64,000 nucleotides of DNA from Hevea brasiliensis (lineage: Eukaryota; Streptophyta; Magnoliopsida; Malpighiales; Euphorbiaceae): NCBI RefSeq assembly GCF_030052815.1, contig NC_079496.1:79411652-79475651 (forward strand), written 5' to 3'. Below, piece by piece: positions 10,755-21,097 of this stretch. Within the stretch, counting starts at the first letter, position 1. Each line of letters starts with the position of its first letter. The position numbers and the translations under genes were made by a program. The notes beneath the pieces were generated by a model that ran no database searches, was not told the origin of the DNA, and worked only from the letters and a program-made list of their open reading frames with translations.

Positions 10755-12858
10755 TGTTAGTAGTATGCCCTAGAGCATATCATTTAGTATGTATCTTGTA
10801 CATAATTTTATTAATAAAAGGCATTTCCACTTTTCCGTTTACATAATATATTTATGTGTAATAGAAAAGGTCCATTGATATTTTGTTAGAAATATTATTC
10901 TTAAGTTGTTAAGAATATGAGTGATAATATTTCTAGCACAAAGTATCATAAATAGGTTCACAATCGAGGATACTTCATAATAAGGACATGACTTATCCAG
11001 AAAGATTGTATTCATGTTTGTTCCCAAGTTATTTATATGAGATATAAATAAGATGGAATGGTGAGTCTCATGCCATATAACAAACATGATAGGCACTTAT
11101 AAATGATAAGTAGGTCGAACCAGTGACACTTATGACAAGCACATGGAGTTTACTCTTGTCAATGTTTTGTCATAAATCATATCAGTGCATATAATCTTTA
11201 GACCTGAAAAAGCACACTTATCTTGTATAAAGGAAGATTGAGTTTTATACTGCTTTAATACTTGTACTATGTATTGGTATATTGGCATTAGTTGTCTCCA
11301 GCTATTTAAATATTGAGGTAGGTGTTGATCAAGATGGAATCTGTTCCTCTAAGTAAATAGAGATAAAATCCTATGTTCATTTAATTGTTCTTGATGTTTC
11401 AAGTTCCTGGCCAGGGCAGATAGATTTATTCAGAAAAGAGTTTTTGATGAGAAAAATATTTTTAATCAAGAACTGGAATTAAAAGAGAACATAATATTCA
11501 TAGCAAATGGAGTTTGACATAAACCATGACTCCAGCTTGAGTTAGGATTTTGTAACAGAGAGATTCTAGTGCATGGTAACATATGATTATAGGTTCATTT
11601 AAGGTAAATCTTATTACTAATTGGGTGGCCATGGCATGCTATGCTAGGTGTTAACCATGGTCTATGAGGTTCATAAAATGATTTAGAGAAATCATTTATG
11701 GTAAGAAAGAGTTCTGATGATATTAAGAGTTGATATCATGTCTCATTGCCAATTAGTGATGAGCCTAGTAAGTCACACACATACACAAGTTATCACCTAT
11801 TTAAATATGATTTAATTAATTAATTAAAGAGTTTAATTGATTAATTAAATAGGTTTGGTTTGCAATTAAATTGCAAAGTCCCTAGCATGACTTGAAACCA
11901 AATCTAGATTATTGGATGTGTAGTATAAATTAAATTTATATTTAAAGTGTTTAAATATGAATTTAATTGATGAGAAATTAATTAATAGAGATTAATTAAT
12001 TAATTTATATTTGATATAAATTAATTAGAAGAAGAAAATAATTATTTTGGGTTAAGAACTCAAAATTAAGACACAGGGGCATTTTGGTCATTTCATTACA
12101 GACATGTGGCACCATGAGATGGTGACACATGGGATTACACATAAGCTTGCCAAATGTTTTTTTTAATCATGTAAGATGATTAAAATCAAGATTAAATATA
12201 GGTTTGACACTTGGCACAATGTGATTGGGTCACTTAAACCTAGAGCTAATCAAAAGGTGACATGTGGTTAGGGTTTAATGTGTTAACCTAGCTATTTAAG
12301 TGTGGTTATGAAAAGAAAAAATGACCAGCAGCCTCTCCTCTCATTTGTCACGCCACTTTGAGCCTCTCCAGCTATTTCTCTTCATCTCTCATCAATTCAA
12401 AGAGATTAGCCATCAATCTCTTGAATTAAGAACACTAGAAATTGTTTCTAGTGTCCTGTTTACATCTCTAATCTCTTAAAAGGCAGAACTTGAATTTCTA
12501 ATTAATAGAAAAAGGTTTAGAGGCTGTTCAAGGGCTGCCATAGGTGTTCTTGGTGTGGACAAGCTAGAAGGACAACATTTGGTGTCCTGAAGACGAATCT
12601 CAAAGGCGCAGACACGCTGCAGTGCATCAAGAGGTTAGTGTAATCGTTCTTGATTTAATCTAGGGTTCTAAAATTAATCTGATTAATTTTAAAATCTTAA
12701 ATGGCAAATACAGATCCAAAAACATATTAAAAGAGTTTTAATATGTTGTTTATCATTGAAATCAAATAGATAAAAATAAATCTTGCATGGTGCATGTGAC
12801 CCTAGTAAATTTTTTGAATTCAATGGTATAATCTTGTGTTTTTCACGCTGTTCCTTCA
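10755..12858 (+). repeat. Copia-2 5' LTR
   Basis: It begins TGTTAGTAGTATGCCCTAG and ends CTGTTCCTTCA, 2104 bp. A CTATTTAAG motif near 12291-12299 is a plausible TATA box, since a CT-rich stretch follows within 60 bp (about 12335-12390). It matches the 3' LTR closely, except for a locally scrambled block at 11200-11310 and several small indels. ORFs on the minus strand here (10839-11096, 12689-12886) recur in all LTR copies but show no protein motif and I do not call them genes. Confidence 0.95.
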
Positions 12859-12860
12859 AT

Positions 12861-12872
12861 TGGTATCGAGCC
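12861..12872 (+). promoter_or_regulatory. Copia-2 primer binding site
   Basis: TGGTATCGAGCC begins two bases after the LTR. It matches the tRNA-iMet-type site TGGTATCAGAGCC seen in the other elements, but one base is missing in the CAG triplet. Minus-strand cDNA synthesis would start here. Confidence 0.8.
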
Positions 12873-13126
12873 ACTATATTTGCCATTTAGATTGTTGATT
12901 ATATGATTTAATTGTGTGATTTGATCATGAGATGATTGATTCATTGCTGGTTGGATCAAGAGGTGTGGCGGCACACATGGTGAAGCCACCATTGGTGGCG
13001 GCAACATTGGTTCCATGGGTGGTTCAAGGTTTGGCTTTTAATTCTGCAATTGTTGTATGATCTAAGGCCTATTCTTTGACTAATTAAAGTGTTTAATTAG
13101 TAGTTTTAATCACACAATTAAATTAT

Positions 13127-13470
13127 GATTCAAATCATAATTTTAAAAATTGTTTGAATGTGATTCAAATCTGAATTTTAAAAGTTGTTTGAATGTGATT
13201 CAAATCTGAATTTTTAAAGTTGTTTGAATCATATTTAAATCTGATTTTTTAAAATTGATTCAATAAAATTCAGATCTGATTTTTTAAAAAATATTTGAAT
13301 GTGATTCAAATCTGATTTTTTAAAAAATGTTTGAATGTGATTCAAATCTGAATTTTTGAAGTTGTTTGAATGTGATTCAAATCTGAATTTTTAAATTTGT
13401 TTGAATGAGATTCAAATCTGAATTTTTAAATTTATTTGAATCATATTCAAATCTGGATTTTTAAGTTGAA
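13127..13470 (+). repeat. Minisatellite in Copia-2 leader
   Basis: About ten degenerate tandem units of roughly 35-36 bp are built on GATTCAAATCTGAATTTTT followed by AAAGTTGTTTGAATGT. Individual units vary by a few bases and by A/T-run length. Parts of the unit (TTTGAATGTGATTCAAA) form a near-dyad, so single-stranded copies could fold. Confidence 0.85.
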
Positions 13471-14231
13471 TATGAGATATTCAATTTAATTTAAGTATGT
13501 ATGTTTTATTTAATTGTTAAATAGTGATATGCATGATGGATGATCATGGACTATAAAAGACCAATGTGATTGGATTTATTTCTTTTATGTTTCTTTAGGA
13601 TTGTAAATTAATTAATTTATTTTAATTTATTTTGGGCATGTATTATTAAGTTTGTAATATTTTTGGGTTGTAATTTTATTTATTTAAGTTCTTGTAAATT
13701 CACCTTGGTATGCCAAGGATTACTATGTAATATTGGATTACAAGAAGTTCAAGGAGGTCAAGAGCATTGGTGGGACCAGTGGGAGGAATTCAATATCAAG
13801 TGTTGATTATGTACTCCTTCAGCAACTCTTGTAAAATGAATGAATGAAATGCACCTAGGAATGCCCTGATTCAATTCTTGGTGGCTCAGAATTGAATCCC
13901 TTAGAAAGTCCATGATCATACCATATTTACTGCTTATCCATGAATGCATGAGATGTATGGGAATGTATGCAATTATATGATATATGCATGCTAAATGGAT
14001 AATGTGCAAAGTGAGACCTTAATAGTAATAAGGATGGCTATAAAATCTTCCAGACAAATGATTAAGTTGGAAATGCTATAATAAAAGCAATTATAACATA
14101 AGCCCTCCATTGGGGCAATTATTTTAAGAAATTTTAAATAGTTGCATGAGATGCAATTAATTTAAGAGATTTTCTTAAGAATAATTGTTAAGCATGAGAT
14201 GTTGTAAATATGTAAATGGTTTGGTGGCCAA

Positions 14232-14443
14232 TATTGGATGTACCTGAGGACATTAAAATTATTTGCATAATTATTGACTCAATGGGATCAACTTAACTAA
14301 TGCAAGATAAGTCAATAATGGATGTACCTGAGATTTTGAGCATTAGGGGCTAGGTAAAGGATTGAACCTCACATGAGATGTGATGGGCAAGGAGTTACTC
14401 ACTTATAGTTTATTGTAATTCCAATAATGGATGTACCTGAGGA
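14232..14443 (+). repeat. Three dispersed GGATGTACCTGAG motifs in leader
   Basis: Copies lie at 14232-14250, 14313-14332 and 14422-14443. The second and third share 20 identical bases (CAATAATGGATGTACCTGAG); the first differs only at its left end. Spacing is about 80 and 110 bp, so this is not a simple tandem array. The function is unknown. Confidence 0.7.
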
Positions 14444-14643
14444 TGATCAATAGAATTATAAGAATTCAATCACCCACTAGAAATCCATCCAACTAGGATT
14501 TCCGTTTTCTACTCTGGAAGTGTAGGATTCGCTAAGTTAGTGGGAGGACCAATTTGATTAAAAGACCATAATCATTTTGGTTAATTACATGATACATTTA
14601 CTAATTAATCTGGTTATTTTCTGCAGTTAATTTTCTGATAAAA

Positions 14644-15407
14644 ATGAGCACAAAACAACCACCACCATCCAATATCCTTGCAAGCATACTTGATCACAAC
14701 AGTTAGACAGGACCTAATCATGCGATTGGCTAAGAAATTTGAAACTTGTCCTGAACCTTGAACATATAGGATATGTTCTAGATTCAAATGTTCCTGGTCC
14801 CTTACCTCCAGAGGCCACACAAGAGGAACATGAAACTTTGGACAAGTGGAAGGAGCATGATATGAGAGCTAAGTGTTACATGCTTGCTTCCATGAGTAAT
14901 GAGTTACAGAAGCAACATGAGAACATGCAGAGTGCGAGTGAGATCCTCCTTCACCTACAAGAGTTGTATGGTGAGCACAGCAGGAATGCTAGGTATGAGA
15001 TATCTAGACAGCTATTCCGTATGAGGATGTCTGAGGGACAGAATGTTGGGGATCATGTCCACAAGATGATTCGGCTGATTGAGCAGTTGGAACATCTTGA
15101 CTTCAACATGGATTTCCAACTACAAACGGATTTGATCCTTCAGTCCCTTCCTGAGTCTTTTGGGAATTTTGTGACAAATTTTCATATGACTCAACAGGAA
15201 TGCACCTTAGCTGGTTTACTCAATATGCTGGTTATTGCCCAAAAGAATATGCCAGGCAATAAAGGAAAAGAGGTAGCTTTGGTTACATCTTCTTTTGCTA
15301 GAAAGTCCAACAAGAAGAAGGGCAATAAGAAAAAGAAACCTCAGATTCCTGGTCCTTCTAAGAAAATAGCTAAACAGAAAAGGAAGACTAAAGCTGATGA
15401 AGGCAAA
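14644..15407 (+). pseudogene. Copia-2 gag
   Basis: The ATG at 14644 begins MSTKQPPPSNILASILDHN, a typical copia gag N-terminus. A TAG at 14704 and a one-base shift near 14725 separate it from the long open part (14739-15431). That part carries the retrotransposon gag/UBN2-type core (LYGEHSRNARYEISRQLF, then VGDHVHKMIRLIEQL and LQSLPESFGNFVTNF), followed by a lysine-rich nucleic-acid-binding tail (KKGNKKKKPQ). It ends in a truncated zinc knuckle (GKCFHCQ) because a 23-bp repeat array and a deletion replace the rest of the CCHC box. The protein would form the virus-like particle in the cytoplasm. Confidence 0.9.
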
Positions 15408-15499
15408 GGAAAGTGTTTCCACTGCCAATAGGAAAGTGTTTCCATTGCCAATAGGAAAGTGTTTCCATTGCCAGTAAGAAAGTGTTTCCACTGGCCAGA
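15408..15499 (+). repeat. 4 x 23-bp tandem repeat at the gag/integrase junction
   Basis: The units are 15408-15430, 15431-15453, 15454-15476 and 15477-15499, each built on GGAAAGTGTTTCC-A-TTGCCAATA with one to four changes. The first unit encodes the zinc-knuckle start CFHCQ; because 23 is not a multiple of three, the later units rotate frame. The GGAAA-GTG-TTTCC core is an inverted repeat. The rest of the knuckle and the whole protease are missing at this point. Confidence 0.93.
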
Positions 15500-16655
15500 G
15501 TATAGCAATCTAAAAGAATACAATGCCATGGTGAAAACCAACTCAAGTTCAAAATATATTTGGCACTTAAGGTTATGTCATGTTACAGAAGATAGGATTG
15601 CAAAATTGGAGAAAATGGGGATTCTATCCTCATTGGGCTCTGAGCCTACTCCAACTTGTGAATCTTGCCTTCAAGGCAAAATGACTAGATCACCCTTTGT
15701 TGGACAAGGGCTAAGAGCTGAAAATATTTTGGAATTAATACATAGTGATGTATGTGGTCCGTTTAAAGAAATGGCTAGAGGGGGCTTTCATTATTTTATT
15801 ACCTTTACTGATGATAAATCAAGGTTTGGGTATTAATATTTGATGAAATACAAACATGAATCCTTTGAAAAGTTTAAGGAATTTAAATCTGAAGTAGAAA
15901 ATCAAACAGGAAAAAGTATTAAAGCTCTTCGATCAGATCGTGGAGGTGAATATTTGAGTACTGAATTTGATGAATACTTGAGAGAGCATGGCATTGTTTC
16001 TCACCGACTCTCCAGAACGCCACAACCGAATGGTGTATCCGAAGGAGAAATCGTACTTATTGGATATGGTACGTAGTATGATGAGCTATACTGATATGCC
16101 AATCTTCTTTTGGGGATTTGCATTAGAATCAGCTTTGTATATTCTGAATAGGATTCCATCAAAATCAGTTTCTTCCACACCTTATGAGATATGGCATGGA
16201 AGAAAACCAAGTCTAAAGCATGTTAAGATTTGGGGTTGTCCAGCTTATATCAAAAAGCTGAACACTGATAAATTGGAGACCAGATCAGAAAAAGGTCGAT
16301 TTGTTGGATATCCAAAAGATAGTTTTGGATATTATTTTTATTTGCCTACTTCACAAAAGGTTGTGATAAGTAGAGATGCCACATTTCTTGAACAACAGTT
16401 TGTTCAAGAAGGAGGCAAAGGAAGGCAAATAGAGTTAGAATTGGAGAATTCTGACCAACCAACAGATCAGATGGATATAAATCCATCTAGTCAACCTATA
16501 CCCATTGATGAAACATCTACAGTTGTTCCTCGTAGAACAACCAGGGTATCTCACCCACCAGTGAGATATGGTTTTCTTCATGAAGAAGAACAAGAGTTGT
16601 CTACTCACGAAGAAGTAGATCATGGAGATGATCCACTTACCTATGAAGAAGCTAT
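15500..16655 (+). pseudogene. Copia-2 integrase
   Basis: The pre-integrase zinc region comes first (WHLRLCHVTEDRIAKLEK ... TCESCLQGKM, HHCC residues present). The rve core follows: LIHSDVCGPF (first Asp), ALRSDRGGEYLSTEF (second Asp) and TPQPNGVSE (catalytic Glu retained). A TAA at 15834-15836 falls inside a conserved block, and a one-base deletion near 16043 shifts the frame right after the Glu. The frame then continues as LLDMVRSMMSYTDMPIFFWG, WGCPAYIKK and GRFVGYPKDSFGYYFY, the usual integrase C-terminal part, and a variable linker rich in Glu, Asp and Pro before RT. No protease is encoded upstream. Confidence 0.92.
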
Positions 16656-17663
16656 ATCAGATATAGACTCTTCAAAATGGATTGATGCTATGAAATCCGA
16701 GATTGATTCCATGTATAAGAATCAAGTTTGGGATCTTGTTGACCCACCTGAAGGTATTGTACCTATAGGGAACAAATGGCTTTTCAAGAAGAAAATTGGT
16801 TCTGATGGAAAGGTAGAGACCTATAAGGCAAGGCTAGTAGCGAAAGGGTTTCGCCAAAGGCAAGGAATAGACTATGAGGAGACTTTCTACTTTGTTGCCA
16901 TGCTTAAATCAATTAGGATTTTATTAGCAATAGCTACATACTATGATTATGAGATTTGGCAGATGGATGTCAAAACAGCTTTTCTCAATGGATACATTAA
17001 AGAAAACATTTTCATGGAACAACCTAGGGGATTTGAATCCCAAGATGGTTCCAAGGTATGCAAGCTAAAGCGATCCATTTATGGGTTGAACAAGCTTCGA
17101 GGAGTTGGAACATCCGTTTTGATGAAGCCATTAAATCCTTTGGTTTTATCAAGAATGAGGATGAGCCATGTGTATATAAGAAGGTTAGTGACAGAGCTAT
17201 CACTTTCCTTGTCTTATATGTGGATGACATACTGTTGATAGGTAATGACACAGGTATGTTGACAACTATAAAGGTATGGTTGTCAAATACATTCTCCATG
17301 AAAGACTTAGGGGAGGCAACCTATATTCTTGGGATTCGCATCTATAGAGATAGAGCGAAAAGAATAATAGGTTTATCCCAAAGTCTATACTTGGAAAAGG
17401 TGTTAAAGAGATTTAACATGCTTGATTCCAAGAGAGGACTGTTACCAGTGAGACATGGTATCCATCTTTCTAAAGAGATGTCTCCAAAGACACCCGAAGA
17501 AAGAGATAAGATGGCCAGGATTCCATATGCTTCGGCTATTGGAAGTTTAATGTATGCAATGTTGTGTACTAGGCGGATATCGCATATCTTTAGTTTGACT
17601 AGCAGGTATCAATCCAATCCAGGTTTAGAACACTGGATAGCAGTCAAGAATATCCTTAAGTAA
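16656..17663 (+). pseudogene. Copia-2 reverse transcriptase
   Basis: The copia RT blocks are in order: SKWIDAMKSEIDSMYKNQVW, GNKWLFKKKIGSDGKVETYK, ARLVAKGFRQRQGIDYEETF, WQMDVKTAFLNG (first catalytic Asp) and YVDDILLIGN (the Asp pair), then DLGEATYILGIRIYRDR and YASAIGSLMYAMLCTR. A one-base deletion near 17085, inside the GLKQASRSWN-type block, splits it into two frames (15988-17238 and 17058-17663). The second frame ends at TAA 17661-17663, inside a conserved NILKYLRRTKD-like motif, and RNase H continues in the same frame. The enzyme would copy element RNA into cDNA inside the particle. Confidence 0.94.
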
Positions 17664-18200
17664 TTGAGAAGAACTAAGGATTTATTCTTGATTTATGGAG
17701 GTGGAGACTTGCAATTAGATGGTTATACTGATTTTGACTTCCAATCAGATATCGATGATAAAAAGTCTACCTCTGGATATGTGTTCATTTGTAATGGAGG
17801 TGCAGTCAGTTGGAAGAGTTCCAAACAGAGCACGACTGCAGATTCCACTACTGAGGCTAAGTATATTGCTGCATCAGATGCTGCAAAAGAAGCTGTTTGG
17901 ATAAAGAAGTTCGTGACAGAACTTACTGTAGTTCCTTCCATTGAGTCAGCAGTTCCACTACACTGTGACAATAATGGAGCAGTCATACAGGCTAAGGAAC
18001 CAAGGTCTCACCAGAAATCCAAACACATAGAAAGGCACTACCACATTATGAGAGAAATAGTTGGGCAAGGCGATGTAGCCATGCAGAAAATAGCATCAGC
18101 TGAAAATCCAGCTGATCCATTCACTAAGCCTATGTCACAGACTCAGTTAGACCGACATCTTGAGAACATAGGTCTAAGATATTGTAATGAATGGCTCTAG
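17664..18200 (+). pseudogene. Copia-2 RNase H
   Basis: This frame directly continues RT after a single stop. Motifs: LDGYTDFDFQSDIDDKKSTSG (first Asp; the family usually has DADWA or DSDFA), FICNGGAVSWKSSKQ, STTEAKYIAASDAAKEAVW (Glu), LHCDNNGAVIQAKEPRSHQK (Asp), and HIERHYHIMREIV near the end. It closes at TAG 18198-18200, just before the polypurine tract. All acidic catalytic positions look present, making it the least damaged Copia-2 domain. Confidence 0.92.
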
Positions 18201-18214
18201 TGCTAGTGGGAGAT
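18201..18214 (+). promoter_or_regulatory. Copia-2 polypurine tract
   Basis: TGCTAGTGGGAGAT ends at the first base of the 3' LTR; the AGTGGGAGAT form is typical of plant copia plus-strand primers. Confidence 0.85.
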
Positions 18215-20311
18215 TGTTAGTAGTATGCCCTAGAGCATATCATTTAGTATGTATCTTGTACATAATTTTATTAATAAAAGGCATTTCTACTTTTCCGTTT
18301 ACATAATATATTTATGTGTAATAGAAAAGGTCCATTGATATTTTGTTATAAATATTATTCTTAAGTTGTTAAGAATATGAGTGACAATATTTCTAGCACA
18401 AAGTATCATAAATAGGTTCACAATCGAGGATACTTCATAATAAGGACATGACTTATCCAGAAAGATTGTATTCATGTTTGTTCCCAAGTTATTTATATGA
18501 GATATAAATAAGATGGAATGGTGAGTCTCATGCCATATAACAAACATGATAGGAACTTATAAATGATAAGTAGGCTGAACCAGTGACACTTATGACAAGC
18601 ACATGGAGTTTACTCTTGTCAATGTTTTGTCATAAATCATATCAGTGCATATAATCTTTAGACCTGAGATAGCACAGTTATCTTGTATATAGGTAGTTTG
18701 AGTTTGATCTCGCTTTCATACTTGTACTATGTATGGGTATATGGGCATGTGTTGGCTCACTAGTTATATATGGAGGTAGGTGTTGATCAAGATGGAATCT
18801 GTTCCTCTAAGTAAATAGAGATAAAATCCTATGTTCATTTAATTGTTCTTGATGTTTCAAGTTCTGGCCAGCGAGATAGATTTATTGAAAGAGTTTCGAT
18901 GAGAAAAATCTTTTAATCAAGAACTGGAATTAAAAGAGAACATAATATTCATAGCAAATGGAGTTTGACATAAACCATGACTCGGCTTGAGTTGGGATTT
19001 TGTAACAGAGAGATTCTAGTGCATGGTAACATATGATTATAGGTTCATTTAAGGTAAATCTTATTACTAATTGGGTGGCCATGGCATGCTATGCTAGGTG
19101 TTAACCATGGTCTATGAGGTTCATAAAATGATTTAGAGAAATCATTTATGGTAAGAAAGAGTTCTGATGATATTAAGAGTTGATATCATGTCTCATTGCC
19201 AATTAGTGATGAGCCTAGTAAGTCACACACATACACAAGTTATCACCTATTTAAATATGATTTAATTAATTAATTAAAGAGTTTAATTGATTAATTAAAT
19301 AGGTTTGGTTTGCAATTAAATTGCAAAGTCCCTAGCATGACTTGAAACCAAATCTAGATTATTGGATGTGTAGTATAAATTAAATTTATATTTAAAGTGT
19401 TTAAATATGAATTTAATTGATGAGAAATTAATTAATAGAGATTAATTAATTAATTTATATTTGATATAAATTAATTAGAAGAAGAAAATAATTATTTTGG
19501 GTTAAGAACTCAAAATTAAGACACAGGGGCATTTTGGCCATTTCACAGTGTGACATGTGGCACCATGAGATGGTGACACATGGGATTACACATAAGCTTG
19601 CCAAATATTTTTTTTAATCATGTAAGATGATTAAAATCAAGATTAAATGTAAGTTTGACACTTGGCACAATGTGATTGGGTCACTTAAACCTAGAGCTAA
19701 TCAAAAGGTGACATGCGGCTAGGGTTTAATGTGTTAACTTAGCTATTTAAGTGTGGTTATGAAAAGAAAAAATAACCAGCAGCCTCTCCTCTCATTTGTC
19801 ACGCCACTTTGAGCCTCTCCAGCTATTTCTCTTCATCTCTCATCAATTCAAAGAGATTAGCCATCAATCTCTTGAATTAAGAACACTAGAAATTGTTTCT
19901 AGTGTCCTGTTTACATCTCTAATATCTTAAAAGGCAGAACTTGAATTTCTAATTAATAGAAAAAGGTTTAGAGGCTGTTTAAGGGCTGCCATAGGTGTTC
20001 TTGGTGTGGACAAGCTAGAGGGACAACATTTGGTGTCCTGAAGACGAATCTCAAAGGCGAACATTGCAGTGCATCAAGAGGTTAGTGTAATCGTTCTTGA
20101 TTTAATCTAGGGTTCTAAAATTAATCTGATTAATTTTAAAATCTTAAATGGCAAATACAGATCCAAAAACATATTAAAAGAGTTTTAATATGTTGTTTAT
20201 TATTGAAATCAAATAGATAAAAATAAATCTTGCATGGTGCATGTGACCCTAGGCGAAATTTTTTTGAATTCAATGGTATAATCTTGTGTTTTTCACGCTT
20301 CCGTTCCTTCA
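18215..20311 (+). repeat. Copia-2 3' LTR
   Basis: TGTTAGTAG...GTTCCTTCA, 2097 bp. Compared with the 5' LTR and the solo LTR at 44433-46533 it has small losses at several CAG/CTG sites (for example near 18860-18900, 18980, 19550 and 20055). The 5-bp ATTTT duplication follows at 20312. Confidence 0.95.
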
Positions 20312-20316
20312 ATTTT

Positions 20317-21092
20317 CCTAATGGCACACCTATAGTTGGTGTGACCAATCTTACCACAATAGTAACAATGTCCATTGAACCTTCTATATGTATAAGGGGG
20401 AGCAAATGGTCTCATATGATCAATCTTTTTATGTTCATTATGTGAATGTAAGCATGAGGCATGGTGAGTGTGATAATAGTTATGAGGCCTAGTAGCATGT
20501 CCCCTATAAAGTTTTAGCCTAGATGCAACTCTCCTATATGTATATGTTCTATTTACATTTTGTCTAGGAGCATGTTGATGAAATGAAGTCTTTCTAGTTT
20601 TATTATCATAAGATTTCTTTGGCTCTTGTCCTTTAGGATTAGACACCTTTGGACTAGGCACTTGGGGACTAGGCTCATTAGAACTAGATGCTTTAACAAA
20701 GATAGTCTTGGAAGGAGGTGCTTGGGCAAATTTACTATAGCCAAGTCCATACTTAATGCTAGGAGACCTTTGAGAGTCCAAAATTTCATCAAGTTTGTCC
20801 TTTCCTTTAGCAAATTTGGAAAGAGAAGTTTTTAGTTCAACAATTTCATTTTTCAACTTCTCATTTTCTAATGAAAGCTCATCTAAGGATTTTTTCACAT
20901 TACTATCCAAAGGTCTATCAACTTTAGATAAGGTCTCATTCTCCTTCCTTAAACTAGCAAGCTCACTTTTCAAAAGTTTATTTCTCTTATGACTTAATTC
21001 TAGTTCATCATTCATAACTTTAAGAGCATTAACTAGTTCATCACAAGAAAATTCAACAACATCATCATTTAAAGTTACCTCATTGGAGCTTT
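20317..21092 (-). pseudogene. Copia-1 gag, C-terminal part
   Basis: On the minus strand from 21092 this encodes EESSNEVTLNDDVVEFSCDE, then a long heptad-like charged stretch (ELELSHKRNKLLKSELASLR, ENEKLKNEIVELKTSLSKF) that should form a coiled coil. A Ser/Pro-rich and His/Arg-rich segment follows, and finally a second zinc knuckle, CYYCGKIGHTNYRC, near 20380-20335. Two knuckles flanking a coiled coil is the SIRE/Maximus gag layout. The ORF appears to start at 21213, but 21098-21213 is TRG-1 LTR read backwards. The N-terminal part resumes at 57121; the protease lies beyond Copia-2 at 10749. Confidence 0.9.
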
Positions 21093-21097
21093 CCTCC

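Larger units (their letters stand above)
12873..14643 (+). other. Copia-2 untranslated leader
   Basis: This is about 1.8 kb without a coding frame between the primer site and gag. It is AT-rich and holds a 35-36 bp minisatellite (13127-13470) and three copies of a GGATGTACCTGAG motif (14232-14443). The minus-strand ORF 13758-14009 has no domain. Long leaders are usual in copia elements with large LTRs and would hold RNA packaging and dimerisation signals, but none can be recognised directly. Confidence 0.75.
10755..20311 (+). mobile_element. Copia-2, complete-ended Ty1/copia element
   Basis: Two directly repeated LTRs (10755-12858 and 18215-20311, about 2.1 kb each, TGTTAG...TTCA) enclose a primer site, long leader, gag, integrase, RT, RNase H and a polypurine tract. 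Integrase before RT is the copia order. Perfect 5-bp target-site duplications ATTTT lie at 10750-10754 and 20312-20316. The host is the Copia-1 gag/protease junction: the zinc-knuckle gag end lies to the right and the protease to the left. Copia-2 lacks a protease and has several frameshifts and stops, so it is not autonomous. Confidence 0.95.

Noticed and set aside
10839..11096. A conserved 82-85 codon ORF found in three Copia-2-family LTRs (also 18299-18547 and 46193-46450)
   Set aside because: The LTRs are nearly identical over this stretch, so conservation carries no coding signal; the protein has no domain and the ORF is antisense.
13127..13470. CRISPR-like regular repeats
   Set aside because: Units are contiguous and degenerate with no unique spacers and no cas genes, in a plant retrotransposon leader; it is a minisatellite.
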